From: Cylindrotheca closterium
Lineage: Eukaryota; Bacillariophyta; Bacillariophyceae; Bacillariales; Bacillariaceae
Length of the DNA: 64,000 nucleotides
Direction: 5' to 3'
NCBI GenBank assembly: GCA_933822405.4
Contig: CAKOGP040001980.1
Location: 289,198 to 353,197, forward strand
Shown here: in pieces, positions 39,402 through 51,297 of the stretch
How positions within the stretch are numbered: the stretch's first letter is position 1
How the letters are laid out: each line of letters starts with the position of its first letter
Made by a program: the position numbers and the translations under genes
The notes under the pieces: generated by a model
Databases searched by the model: none
Told to the model about the DNA's origin: nothing
Seen by the model: only the letters and a program-made list of their open reading frames with translations

Positions 39402-39962
39402 TTAACTTTCTCGCTTTTCTTTTGATTTTTCTTCAGTTCGCTTCTTGATGGCTTCCTTGCCTCTCTTTTGCATCTCAGTCAAGGACATGTCTTCTACCAA
39501 ATCCTTTTGGTCCAGAGAATTGTCTTTTTGAGACAAAACCTTCATATTTCCCATCTTGGCAGACTTGGGCATTAAGAATCGGCCCTTTGCCCACGCTCTC
39601 ACTCGGTCTTTATCAATCACTGTTTGCTTTATGGCTCCTGAATCATCGGCTTCTTTGGATATAACCTGACATGATTCCTTATTATACAAGTAAGGTGGTC
39701 CTCTGTTCGTCAAGGCAGCAAGAGTGGCTTCCGCTGCTGGGTCCCTCACGATGTCTAATCTCTCAACTTTTACTCCAAGTTCCCTTTCGACCTCCGACAC
39801 CACCTTTTCCATTTCGTCACATTCTGGAATCACATCTTTTGGAACAGTGAAAAATATGAGTGGAGTGTATTGTTTCTTTTTGGAAAGGAAAGGGATCTTG
39901 AAGGAAGCCGTTGCGATTCCTGTGATGCAGAAGAGCAGCAAGTGTTGTAATTGTGATCTCAT
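39402..39962 (-). CDS. plastid-targeted protein, thioredoxin-like fold suspected
   Basis: 186 aa from ATG 39962. The signal peptide (LQHLLLFCITGIATASF) ends in ATASF, a variant of the diatom ASAF plastid motif, followed by a basic KIPFLSKKKQ transit stretch. The mature part begins TPLIFFTVPKDVIPECDEME, then EVERELGVKVERLDIVRDPA and TNRGPPYLYNKESCQVI. This beta-alpha-beta order with a cis-Pro-like GPP recalls thioredoxin/glutaredoxin folds, but no CxxC is present. The C-terminal third is a charged helix (SLTEMQKRGKEAIKKRTEEK). Function unknown; the fold guess is weak. Confidence 0.6.
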   Translation of the reverse strand: MRSQLQHLLLFCITGIATASFKIPFLSKKKQYTPLIFFTVPKDVIPECDEMEKVVSEVERELGVKVERLDIVRDPAAEATLAALTNRGPPYLYNKESCQVISKEADDSGAIKQTVIDKDRVRAWAKGRFLMPKSAKMGNMKVLSQKDNSLDQKDLVEDMSLTEMQKRGKEAIKKRTEEKSKEKRES

Positions 39963-40949
39963 GGTGACGATGGTTTTGCTGATCCAGTATTGGCAGTTTT
40001 GATGTTTGTTGCATCAACGTCAACGGACCACGTGGAACCCCAAATCATTCCCCATAAATTACCCCTTTTTGAGGCCAGATAAAATAGGTTATGAGCTTAA
40101 AGTAAAGTGCCGATTTTTCGTTCCATGAGAGGGCAGGTATCACATAATCTTGGTCAAACCGTTTGCTTGCGTCTACCAGTTTCTACATACGGTACGTGAC
40201 GGGAGCTGGTGCCATATCCAGGTTACTGCAATTCAAAAAAGGCGAATCAAAAATATTGTTCGTCACGGAGAAACTCACCAATGCTACAGACAAGGAATTT
40301 TACACACGATAACGAGCCATCACATTTTAAAACTGAACCATGGCATGAGGAAGCAGTGGAAGCCAGCTGTGCGGAGCAGCTTCATAGGAAAACACAACAA
40401 TCCAACTTCGTGGGCTTCGCTGAGGATCTGACAGTTGGCCAGGAGATCCGTTTATATCTTGGCTGGGCACTCAATGCATACAACTCTCGGCTGAATGAGT
40501 TTGCACAGGCTCATTTCCGTTTGTTTTCCATGGTTGAAAAAAATATATACTGCGGAGCCGCTGCTTCGTGTTTCTCCAATTGGGCATGAGGCTGTTCCAC
40601 CGGAATTCATCCCTTGCTAGTGTCCGAACTACCACATCGTTGTAGTTCGTCTAGTATAGAGAGTATGGTAAGGAGGCAGCAAGATGATGCAGGTAGCTAG
40701 ATTCCAATCATACTGCCATATCTTTGCTGAACTCTCTCTTTGCCGAACTCTCGACTTGATCACAAATGAATCGTCGCAAGCCAATAATTGAGATGCTATA
40801 GATAACATAGTTGATTAAATAGTTAAGTTTGATTCCAAAATGTTACTAATGCAACCCAGGATGTGTAGAGAGTGCAGACGCCATGTTCACAAGTCAATCG
40901 TGAACCAAAGGATTGACATGCGCGACCCGGTTATCAGTTGGATGGTTCT

Positions 40950-41720
40950 TTGACTGTAAAATAGGCAACTTATAAATATTCCAAATCTCATCTAATAGGA
41001 TTAATCTTCCCATTCAATGTGATTTGAACAAAGTACTTACTTCAGAATAACAAGCTCGATACCTTTCTTGTCTTGTCTTGCTTGCTGCTGTATTGAACTA
41101 TGATGTGACCGTATCGGTGGAATAGGCAAGTCAGAAATATTCCGAATCTCAATTTTAGCAGGGCAGGTCCAAGATGAATCCCACTCCCCTCCTGCTTTCA
41201 AACAATGTTGATTGTTGCATTTATCGACACCTTTCATGTCTTGTTTGCTGCGGTAGTGAATGCAAACAATGCTTTGACCATAGAATAGGCATTTATGCTG
41301 TACAGTAGCAAGATCAATCACCCTCCGCTCCATCAGCTTTCAAACAATCTGGATTGTTGCATTCTTCTTGCCGAATTCATAACGTTGTTGCTTGTTCTTC
41401 AAAGACTACTGTATCAAGCTTGTTCTTCAAAGACTACTGTATCAAGCAGGTCACGACAAGCAGGTAACGGCGAATTTATTGAAACCTTCTTGTCTTCATC
41501 CTCCTGTGTTGTATATTCCTTTCAAGTTGGCTGTGTCTCCGCGGTTGAGGCCGATTGGGAAGTGGATCGGTATTGAATGCAAACGATTTGACCGACCATT
41601 GAAAAGGCAAAACATTCCGAATCTCGTTTAAGCAGTGCAGTAGCAAGATAATCCCACTCTACTTTCGCTTTCTAGTGGATTGTTGGATTGCTTCATTCTA
41701 ATCAATCGGCACCTACTCAG
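40950..41720. repeat. degenerate dispersed/tandem repeat units
   Basis: At least four partial units share the same order of short blocks: AATAGGCA, AATATTCCGAATCTC, GCAGTGCAGTAGCAAGAT, CCCACTC and GCTTTCAAACAATCTGGATT followed by GTTGCATT. Starts are near 40960, 41122, 41284 and 41603. Spacing is irregular (about 160-320 bp), so the array has been broken by indels. Confidence 0.55.
41391..41446. repeat. perfect 28-bp tandem duplication
   Basis: Two identical, adjacent 28-bp copies (41391-41418 and 41419-41446) that begin CTTGTTCTTCAAAG and end TGTATCAAG. They lie inside the degenerate repeat region and must be recent, because the copies do not differ. Confidence 0.85.
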
Positions 41721-42260
41721 ATCGAGAGCGCCAATGCCGATTTGTTAGAACTCATCGCTTCTTCATTGATGCCCCTGATGTACACGACGTTATGTTTCTG
41801 GCTCCTGGCTGTTTTGCATCATGGCTATTTAGCGTCTGTTGTGGTCAGTGTCGTGTGCTGTCCTGCTCCATTGCTCTTGTTGCTCGTTGGAGGCTCGTGA
41901 TCGAAGTGTTGTCGATGGAAACAATGATGATGAGACGCACTATGGATGAATGCTTGAAACTAGCTCCCGTCAAAAACGGTACCAAAACGGACGAAAAATG
42001 CCCCTGCTACAGTCATATCCGGGTCGCTTAGAGCCTCTATTTTTTGAAATCAAATATTATTCGTCTGTTCTTCGATCTTTGGTTGTTCCAAGCGGAAATG
42101 TGCCGTCATCGTAGGGGTAGTATGAAAACTACGACGATTTTCAAATATTCATCACCTATTTTATGGAATACCTGCCGAAAAATGAATGAGAGAACGAATG
42201 AATGAATCACCGAAGCAACTCACTGAATGAAAAAATTTGAAATTCAATCATCGAAGGACC

Positions 42261-43411
42261 ATGAACGCTTTTTCTTCACAGGCTAGACAAAGGATAAAAG
42301 AATTCAATACTGGGAGAAAGCTGATAAATCTTCGCAAAGCATCTACAGCTTTTGACTCGAAAGAGGTATACGCAAAGGCTGAAATACACGAACGAGAACC
42401 AGTTCGACAATACCCGCTGAGTGGTGCAATGAAAACAGTTCCTGGAAATATTGCCAGGCCTCCCTATGCAGATACAGGAGAGCTTCCGTATTCTCTTTTT
42501 TCAAATCAAATACTGCTTCATGATGCCGCTTCCGTCGAGAAGATGAGCCGCGCCGCCCGATTGGCCCGACAAGTATTGGATTTCACTTGCACGCTGGCCA
42601 AACCAGGTGTCACTACGGATGAAATCGACACTGCAGTTCACGAGGAAATTATCAGACAGGGTGCTTACCCCAGTCCACTGAATTATCATGGTTTCCCCAA
42701 ATCGTTGTGTTCCAGTATTAATGAAGTTATTTGTCACGGAATTCCTGATGGGCGTCCCTTGCAATTTGGAGATATCGTTTCGTTTGATGTCAGTTGTTTC
42801 ATCGGCGGCGTCCATGGTGATAACTGTGCCACAGTGATTGTTGGTGACGAACAAGAGAAAGATGAGATTGGTGTAGACTGGAGAGGGGTGCCATATCTTT
42901 CGACCTTTGACAAACCTGAGGATGAAGAAATGATGCGCTCGGGAAGAAGGCTGGTGCATGCGGCACGAGAATCCTTGTATGCGGCTATCGAAGAGTGTGG
43001 ACCCGGCAAGTGCTTGACATCAGTCGGAGGTGCGATCCAGGAGGTTTCAGATTCCTATGGTTATAGTACAGTTACCAAGTACAGAGGTCATGGAATCAGC
43101 TCAGAATTTCACACAGCTCCATACGTAAAGGTACGAAGCTTCAATGAGGTTGTCGGTATAGTTTGTATATGAATCAATGACTAATTTCATTTCCTCTCCT
43201 ATTTCAGCACTACCGAAATAATGACACTCTTGAGCTACAACCTGGGATGATCTTTACGATTGAACCAATGATTGTGGAGGATGCGGGTGATTGTTTTGAA
43301 TGGGATGATCAATGGACAGTCGCAACCACAGACGGCGGCATGGCTGCACAGTTTGAGCACACGGTTCATATCACACGGGATGGTGTAGAAATTTTGACAC
43401 TTCCAGAGTAA
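42261..43411 (+). CDS. MAP1: methionine aminopeptidase type 1, organellar form
   Basis: Two exons, 42261-43130 and 43208-43411, around a 77 bp intron (GTACGA...TTTCAG, phase 0), give 357 aa. All five metal ligands are in their usual motifs: Asp in [10 protein letters not shown], Asp in [11 protein letters not shown], His in [11 protein letters not shown], Glu in MIFTIEPMI and Glu in [11 protein letters not shown]. The substrate-pocket [10 protein letters not shown] is present too. The enzyme removes initiator Met from new proteins. The N terminus ([20 protein letters not shown]) is basic, amphipathic and lacks acidic residues for its first dozen positions. It has no MYND-type zinc finger as cytosolic MetAP1 does, so a mitochondrial or plastid form is inferred. 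Confidence 0.88.
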
Positions 43412-43526
43412 GCGCTTCTTGCATGGCAGAAAACTTAATGGAATCTTTTCAGCAAAAAGGAACACAATGTTGTTGACACTTTAGAAATTTGAATTTTAAC
43501 TTAGAATCCATGCTTTCCTTGATTGT

Positions 43527-46500
43527 CTACAATGAATCGTACTTCATTTCGATTGAATAGCATTCGATTGTGTCGCCTGCTTCGAAATCACCGAATCCCG
43601 ATAGTCCCAGTCCACACTCATCTCCAAGCCGTACGCTGTCGACAAGCTCCTTGTATCGACGCAACGAGAATGCTGTAACCTTCTCACCTTCTGGGGAGAT
43701 TTGCTTTCCATCGCGTATCACTCGGAAGTGACAATTGAGTTTGGCTGAACCCACCTTGGCCTTGCCTTTGTAAATGTATCCATCCATGACCTTCAACCCA
43801 GCAACATTTTCTGACCCATCATCAGTACCAACAGAAAATACTTCTTGCACAAGAGCTGATCCATGGACATGCTTGACCGGAGAAGGTGGAAGGAAAGTTC
43901 CGAGGGTTTGTTTTGCTTCATCGAGTAGCGAATAGATGATTGGATTCGAACAGATTCGAACACCCTCTGATTCTGCAAGGTTCAATGTCATTTGGTCAAC
44001 ACGCTTGTTGCCGAACATAAAAATGATTGCATTACTTTCTTTCGCCAATTGGATGTCTGTGGCGTTGATATCACCAATTCCATCTGATATGGTGTCAATC
44101 ATTACTTTGTGTTTGGAATTCTCACCAAGTTGAACGAGAGATTCTCGGACTGCTGATAACGACCCATCGGCGTCTGCCTTTACAATGACAGGAATGCGCA
44201 AGTATCCATCACCTTCCTGAAGATTCGCTTTTGAATAAACTCTTTGGTGCCGTCTATTGCCCTTCGTTCGCATTCCAGGTATGTGAATCTCGATGTCATC
44301 CACGGCTGCTTCGGACCGGATGCTTTCTTTCTCCAGGGATGCCCGCCTTGCTACTAGTTCTTCGGCTTTCTCTTCTGACTCGACGCGTGTTATCGGGTCG
44401 CCTGCCTTTGGCATGGCTTTGAATCCAACAATGCTGACAGGTTGTGATGGCATTCCTTTCTTCAGTGGCTTGTTATGTACTGCAAAACAAAGTTTCGAAG
44501 GGTCAGCGCACAGCCTCTCTGCGTCAAAATAACCTCTCCAACTTACCATCTCTGAGTATTCTTACTCTTCCAATCTGATCTCCACTGACTACAACGTCGC
44601 CAGGTTTGATATTTCCCCAACGAATGATAGCCGTTGCGACCACTCCTAATCCTTTCTCCATTGCTGCATCCATGATGATTCCTTCTGCCTCTGCTTCTTC
44701 GTCGGCCCGCAAATCCATAATCTCAGACTGTAGAAGAAGACCTTCCATAAGATCCTCCAAACCTTCCCCAGTCAGACCCGACGTCGGAATAACTTGAACT
44801 GGAGCCCCATACTCGGAATCGCCTGATCCCATACTCTCTGGTGTGATTCCATGTTCCATCAGTTGATTCTCGATACGTCTTTGGGCTTCATCGACATCGA
44901 TACCAGGCTTGTCAATTTTGTTCAATGCCACCACCAATGAAATTCCACCTTCAGAGCCAGTGACAATTGATTTGTAAAAGTCTAGGATTTCAACGGTTTG
45001 CGGGGATATTCCGTCATCGGCAGCCACCACCAAAACGATAACATCTGCAGCGTGGGATCCAGATAGTCGCATTGAACGAAAGGCCGCGTGACCGGGTGTG
45101 TCCAGAAATGTGACTGGCATATCTTGCCCCTCCATTGCAACCTGGAATGCGCTGATAACCTGAGTAATACCACCAGCTTCGGTTCCAGCAACATCCCCAG
45201 AAGCAGACGATACATCTTTCTTCCCCTTTTTCTTGCTCTTTTTCGCCTTCCTAGCATTTCCTTGCATACCACCAACAGATTGTCGCCGTAAAGCATCCAT
45301 TAAGGTTGTCTTACCATGATCAACGTGTCCCTAAAGAAAGACAAGCCCATTGTTAGAACATAGAGTCAGTCAGTCGAACACCCCGACCTTCGAACCAACA
45401 AGCATGAAATCAACATACCATGATACAGACAACAGGCGGTCTTGGAGGTAGGGCAACGCCATCATCTCCAACTCGTCTTTGACTGATCAAAATCTCTTCA
45501 CTTTCAGCAGCTTCTTTGTACTCCGAACGCTGGCAATCGATTTGAAATTCAAGAGCCAAAAGCTCCATCATGTCCACATCAACAACATGCTCTTTGTCGG
45601 GGCGAATGCGCTCGCCAATGGACCTAAGCTTGCGTTGAAGAACATCCACCTTGACTCGAAACAACGCAGACAGATCTGTCAAAGAGCATGGCTTTGCTGG
45701 GAGGGTCACAATGGTCTCGGATTCTTCGCCGGGAGCCTTGTCCTTTTCTATTCGACCCCGACGCCCTTCCAAAAAGTCAATGTCGGCTCGGAATACTGGT
45801 TGCTGCCTCTGACCACCTCGGCCACCGCGACCGCCGCGTCCACCATGATGATGCGAAGGACCACCTCTGCCTCCTTGTTCGTTCTTGTTGAGAAAGGACG
45901 ACCTCCGCCATCGCGCACTGTCACCCTGCCCTCGACCACCACGCCCTTGTTGGGTACCACCGCGTCTCCAATGTGGTTGATCATCATTGTTTGTTGCCGA
46001 AGCAGCAGGTTTCACCGGACCATCCCGTCTTAGTTGTTTCATTAAATCTGCCAGTCGTGACGAGTCGTTTCCTTGGTTATTTTGCTGCTGCTGTGGTTGT
46101 TGCTTGCGATTTCTTTGGTTTTGTGTCTGATGTTGTTGTTGACCCTGTCGTCGATTGTTTCGATTTCCAGCATTTTGATTGGGCCTTCGATCATTGGGTC
46201 GTTGTTGCTGTTGTTTGTTACTATTGTTGGGAGATACATCTCGTCCCTTCTTCTCTTTTTGCAAGGCTGCCTTCCGTTTTTCAAAGAAGGATTGCAAGGC
46301 ATCACTCTCGCCACCTTGTTTCACATCTGATGATGCTTTTGCGCCATTGTTGTATTTCGTTTGTGCAAAATTTCTATTTCCATTTTGATTTCTGGGGTTT
46401 GGATTCATTTTCTGAGAGTTTGCTGCTTCCTGCGTTCCGCCGTTTTTGAAGGATGATTCTCGTCTCTTTTCAAAGAACTGACGAAGGGCATCGGTATTTT

Positions 46501-46681
46501 CATTGTTGGAACCAACAGTCTTGGTATTCTCTTCAGATGGTCGTTCCTCTGAAGCGCGTTTACCGTCAATGTTTTGGGAACTAAGAAGCCGCCTTCCTGC
46601 GAGGGCAGAGGGGCTTCGTATCCTCATTGCGACCCGACCAGACGTCGTCTTGCCGACCGTGGATAATCCGAGCCTCAGCAT
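43527..46681 (-). CDS. mitochondrial translation initiation factor IF-2
   Basis: Three exons (45419-46681, 44547-45330, 43527-44479) with introns of 88 and 67 bp encode 999 aa. The first ~40 residues (MLRLGLSTVGKTTSGRVAMR, then RRLLSSQ) are a typical mitochondrial leader. Residues 40-320 are low-complexity: Asn/Gln-rich, then RGG/GRGGRGG repeats. An IF2-N-like segment (LTDLSALFRVKVDVLQRKL) precedes the GTPase: GHVDHGKTTLM (G1, created exactly at the first splice junction), GGITQ, FLDTPGH, NKIDKPG, TSGLTGEG. Domains II-IV follow (VVATAIIRWGNIKPGDVV; IPVIVKADADGSLSAVRESL; LGLSGFGDFEAGDTIECYS). It brings fMet-tRNA to the small ribosomal subunit. It is divergent from the Ca2+ ATPase gene. Confidence 0.9.
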
Positions 46682-47127
46682 CGTGTATGTACAGAATATC
46701 TTCTATTTGGTGATTCTCTGGTAGCAAACAGACAAACTGTCTCTTTTTCTTCTTCTTTCTATGATGGGTAGACTTGAGTTCCAGAAGTCAGCAGCGGTCT
46801 CAGGAAAACAGTTCTTTTCCTATTGCACATTGATTTCGAAGAAAAACTGACTACCGTTACGGTGGAGATTCGTCGGTTGTAGATTCGTCGACCGTGCTGC
46901 GTCAGTGCAGTGCAGTCGCCGAAGGTGGAACTTTGGACCCACCCGAATGGGAACTTGATACTCCTCATGTTTGTTGGTTTGACCGCCACCCGTCATCATC
47001 GTATCGTCATTGGGCTGGACTGGGTCGATTTCATTGATTCAAACGACAAATATGAACGCGACAACAACAACAGTCACAACCAGAAACCCAATAGCGCCTA
47101 TCTCATTTGACAAACACTATCTCCATC
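46682..47127. other. divergent promoter, IF-2 / Ca2+ ATPase
   Basis: 446 bp between two start codons. It holds a CT-rich tract (about 46738-46759) and no recognised gene, RNA or long repeat. Confidence 0.4.
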
Positions 47128-50100
47128 ATGTCTGCTTCGTACCCCTTCAATCGGGGAGAAGAATGCTCCTGGCAACCAGAAGATGTCGCTCGTCGAATGG
47201 CTTCATTAGCAGGGAGTGTTGATAGCAGTGAAGATCTCCTACATCATGGTTGGTCTTCCAAGACAATTGCACACATGAGATCAGCCTTTGGGTCCAACGT
47301 CATGGTTGGTGAAGACGATGAAGAAACCAAGAACATAATATTTCGGAAGTTACCCTTTCTGCAGCCGGTATTATCATCGCTCTTGGAACAGATGAAGGAA
47401 CCTCTGATTCTCATGTTGCTATTTTCCGCTTTGATTTCCATTGCTCTGGGCAATACTACGGATGCGATATCCATTGGAATCGCCCTATTCATTGTGAGCC
47501 TTGTGGCCGCGGTTCAAGAATATCGATCGGAGCAGGCACTGGAAAAGCTAAACAACCTGGTTCCACACACTTGTACTGTTTTGCGAGATGGCCGGGTGCT
47601 TGACAATTTTCCAGCTCGAGAATTAGTTGTTGGCGATCTTGTCCTGTTAGGTTAGTATCCATAGGGGGGCTAGGAGATATATTGTTTCACTGCTGACATG
47701 TGATGCTGCTTTTTTCTGTACGTTGATAGGAACCGGTGATCGTGTTCCAGCAGACTGTCGCGTGGTGGATTCGATAGAGCTTCGGATTGACGAGTCTTCT
47801 CTCACGGGAGAGAATCATCCTGTGGACAAAACAAGCGAAGGTATTACCATTGATGCCAATCCAGCCATTACTTCACAAAGAAACGTCGCTTTTACGGGAA
47901 CGCTGATCACTGCTGGTAGGGGGAGAGCATTGGTCTTGGCTGTTGGAGTCAAAACTGAGTTTGGCCAAGTGGCAGCTGCTCTGTCAACAGTAGAGACTCG
48001 CAAGTCTCCACTACAACTCAAAATTGATGAATTAGGCAAACGTCTTGCTTACTTGAGCACTGTTGCCATTGTTATTATTGCCATTTTTGGTCTTTTAATG
48101 GGACGACCATTCTTGGAGACATTGAATGTCGCAGTGAGTCTTGCAGTCGCGGCTATCCCAGAGGGTCTTCCGATCTGTACAACTGTAACTTTGGCTCTAG
48201 GCGTGCTGAAAATGTCAAAACAAAATGCAATTGTCAAGAAACTGCCCGTCGTTGAATCGCTTGGATGCGCAACAACAGTGGCGTCTGATAAGACTGGAAC
48301 CTTGACCCAAAACGAAATGACTTCGAGGTCCGTTTTCACTTTGGCCTTTCCACGAAAAACATTTGCCTTTTCTGGTGTTGGTTATAATACTACTGGAGGA
48401 AAGCTTATGGTTGCGGACGAAGATGGCTTTGGCAAAACAAAAGATGTCAGTTCTGCTAGTGAAGAATTCGTTGCAATATCCGCGTTGTTCTCTACAGCGT
48501 GCTTGTGCAACAACGCAACAGTCGTTGCAGACCTTGATTCGGACATTGGTGAAGGTCATCTTGGTGGGGCAATGTCTGGTCAACCAACAGAGTTGGCTTT
48601 AATCATCGGAAGCGAAAAGGCTGGTGTTGCGGATCCTCGTCCACAATATCATCGAACGCAAGAGCTTCCATTTTCGAGTGAACGCAAGCGAATGGAAGTT
48701 CGTGCCCGACCGGTCGGTGGAAGACATGCCTGTGCTGCCTTCGATCTAGCTTTGGGCAGTGCTTCTTCACTCCAAAGAGCTCAAAAACGAAAATCTATGG
48801 ATGGATCCATGTATTTTGTGAAGGGAATGCCAGAAAGTGTCCTTTTGGAATGCAAAACCCATGTCACCGCGACAGGCGAAGTGGCGCCGCTCGATGAAGA
48901 CGGCAAGGCCTTGGTCCTCGCACAAACGCGACAGATGGCAGCATCTGGTCTCCGAGTTCTTTCAATGGCATATGGAGCATCAGTTGAAGAACTTACATTC
49001 GCAGGGATTGTTGGAATGGAAGATCCCCCGAGGGAAGGTGTGGCTGAGGCTGTGTGGCAATTGCGAAATGGGGGTGTGAAGGTATTGATGATCACAGGTG
49101 ATTCGAAAGAAACAGCGGTTGCCATTGCAAAAAGATGTGGAATTCTGGGAAGTAAATCGGATGCTGACTTGTCCAGAAAATCATTTGCGTCGCTTGATTC
49201 AACCGGAAGCGATGGTGATTCAAGTGGCGGTTTGTCAGATATTGAAATAGGTGACTCCACAACAATGAGTGGAGAAGACATTGATTCCATCCCACCACAA
49301 AATCTCGCCGATAGTGTCGTTGGGGTCAAGGTCTTCTACAGAGTGGCCCCAAGGCACAAGCTTGCAATCGTTCGTGCATTGCAGCAGAATGGGGAAATAG
49401 TCGCCATGACTGGGGATGGGGTGAACGATGCTACCGCGCTAAAGGGTGCAGATATTGGCATTGCCATGGGAAAGAAAGGAACTGACGTGGCAAAGGAAGC
49501 AGCTGATGTTGTTTTGGCAGACGATGATTTCCAAACCATCACCATGGCAATCGCAGAAGGCAAAGGCATATTTTTCAACATTCGATGTTTCCTTGCCTTT
49601 CAGCTCAGTACGTCATTCGCTGCATTGACAATGGCAAGTATTGCAACGGCATTAGGGCTCCCCACTCCGCTGAATGCCATGCAAATCTTGTGGATCAATA
49701 TTATCATGGATGGACCACCAGCGCAGGTAAGATACACGTACTTTGTTGACATTGTAATATCAACAATTCGCTGCTAACTCCTCTCCTTCGATTTCAGAGT
49801 CTTGGAGTTGAACCGGTTGATGAGAGAATACTGAAAGCGAAACCGCGTATGGCGGACGATCCCATTGTGACTCGAGCCCTACTATTGAGAGCAGTTTCAA
49901 GTGCAGCACTCATTGTCTTTTTGACGCTGAAGGTGTTTTCAAACGAGTTGGATGATGGCAAGGTCTCAAGGAGGGATACTACAATGACCTTCATGACATT
50001 TGTCAACTGTGATTTGTTCAATGCATACGTTTGCCGGTCCGCTTCGAAAACATTTTATCAATTGGGCCTCTTCAGCAATCCTGCATTTTTGTGGGCAGTG

Positions 50101-50436
50101 GGGGGTTCCGTCCTGGGGCAGCTCCTTGTCGTTTACTTCAAACCACTTCAAGAAGTTTTCCAGACAGAGGCATTGTCTTTCAGTGATATGATATACATCA
50201 TTTTGTTGAGTTCCAACATTTTGTGGCTAGACACACTTCGGAAAAAGTTCTTCGAGAGTTGGTTTAATGATGGTTTCCATCCATCCCCACTGGCAAAGAA
50301 GGAGCATATGCCCAAGCCCAAGAAGCGACAGTGGTTCTTCAGAGGCCATACTGGAAAGGGCACGCGACGAAATCTGCCGTGGTTAAAGTTTGGAAATTCG
50401 AAGGAACAGAAGTCGAAGTCTGCTGTTGCTCTATAA
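47128..50436 (+). CDS. secretory-pathway Ca2+/Mn2+-transporting P-type ATPase (SPCA/PMR1 type)
   Basis: Three exons, 47128-47650, 47730-49726 and 49798-50436 (introns 79 and 71 bp), give 1052 aa. All P2-type ATPase motifs are in order: LRIDESSLTGEN (actuator TGE), AVAAIPEGLP in M4, SDKTGTLTQNEM with the phosphorylated Asp, KGMPES nucleotide loop, MITGDSKETA, and MTGDGVNDATALKGADIGIA hinge. The WINIIMDGPPAQ/SLGVEPVD junction (M6 to cytosolic loop) is the SPCA/PMR1 hallmark and spans the second intron. The family loads Ca2+ and Mn2+ into the Golgi. An acidic Ser-rich insert of about 60 residues lies between TAVAIAKRCG and VVGVKVFYRVAPRHK. No EF-hand is seen at the N terminus. Confidence 0.93.
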
Positions 50437-50533
50437 GTCATTTATTTTTGTGCCCTCTATGCTCTATGCTTGTGTCTAGCGTTTTGTGGTGGATGTACTA
50501 AAATTAGATTTAACTATACAACGAGGCTGATCT

Positions 50534-51007
50534 CTATTCTTTACCCATGGCGCTTAGCGCTTGCAAAATTGATGATTCCTCTCCACTGACCAAATTTTGG
50601 TACTGTGTTTGCAAAGATTTGGTGGCTTCTGCAATCTCAACTGCCTTTCCCCGATTTTGCTCGGTAATCATACCATCTTCGTCAATGAGACTTTCCAACT
50701 TTTCCGTCAATGAAAAGATCCTATCTTCCACCGCCTCGGCCAGCATTGCCCGTTTCGCTCTTTCTGGAATATCCATGTTAGCAATCACTTTGGCTCCATC
50801 GAGCGACATGCTCTCCAATATAATTTCTTGCTCTCGTTTTGGATCATACTCATTGGCTTCTTCTTCTTCTTGACTCCTGTTGCTTTCACCACTAGTTTCA
50901 AACAACTTTGGTGATGGATTTTGAGTATTTTTCACTCTGTTTACATGGGCAGGTGCAAAAGCGATAACAGCACTGATCAGTGCTACTAGAATGACAAGTC
51001 GCATCAT
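50534..51007 (-). CDS. small plastid-targeted helical protein
   Basis: 157 aa from ATG 51007 (51004 also possible). The signal peptide MMRLVILVALISAVIAF ends in AFAPA, a diatom plastid-import motif with Phe at +1. The mature protein is small, acidic and almost entirely helical (EQEIILESMSLDGAKVIANM, RAKRAMLAEAVEDRIFSL, GKAVEIAEATKSLQTQYQNL), with no Cys and no membrane span. No family recognised. A structural or assembly role in the plastid is only a guess. It is convergent with the Ca2+ ATPase (97 bp apart). Confidence 0.7.
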   Translation of the reverse strand: MMRLVILVALISAVIAFAPAHVNRVKNTQNPSPKLFETSGESNRSQEEEEANEYDPKREQEIILESMSLDGAKVIANMDIPERAKRAMLAEAVEDRIFSLTEKLESLIDEDGMITEQNRGKAVEIAEATKSLQTQYQNLVSGEESSILQALSAMGKE

Positions 51008-51297
51008 CTTGTTGCAAGTAATAGAGGAGTTGGATGTGAGTTGGATGTGAGTTGGAAGGGGCAAGTTGAAGTTATGGTCTCATCTTTGATCATGCGCGGC
51101 TTTTGCGAGAGGTAATCGAAGTAGTCCAACTTTGGAGATTCTAAAACTAACTAACTCGAAACCATCGCAAAAATCAAAATGCAAACTTGGATCTCTCATC
51201 TCTTCGGTCCACGATTCGACAATCGCAGCATGTGGCGGGTCTTACATTACAGTGTTGATGTGTTGTTGTTTCCATTGAAAGTTGAAATTAGAAGAAC

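Larger units (their letters stand above)
39963..42260. other. 2.3 kb gene-poor, repeat-rich region
   Basis: No convincing gene. A plus-strand frame at 40209-40589 lacks a family signature and has no clear promoter, so it is not called. From about 40950 to 41720 the sequence repeats in degenerate form (listed separately). It may be the decayed remains of a mobile element, but no terminal repeats, target duplications or transposase fragments were recognised. Confidence 0.5.

Noticed and set aside
40209..40589. 127-residue open frame on the plus strand as a gene
   Set aside because: No family motif, no coding-like composition difference, no clear promoter; it lies in a repeat-rich region.
39963..42260. 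Transposable element in the gene-free region
   Set aside because: No terminal repeats, target duplications or transposase/reverse transcriptase fragments were recognised, only degenerate repeats.
43527..46681. Three separate genes instead of one IF-2
   Set aside because: GT-AG introns join the parts in phase and rebuild the exact GHVDHGKTT motif and the domain II junction.
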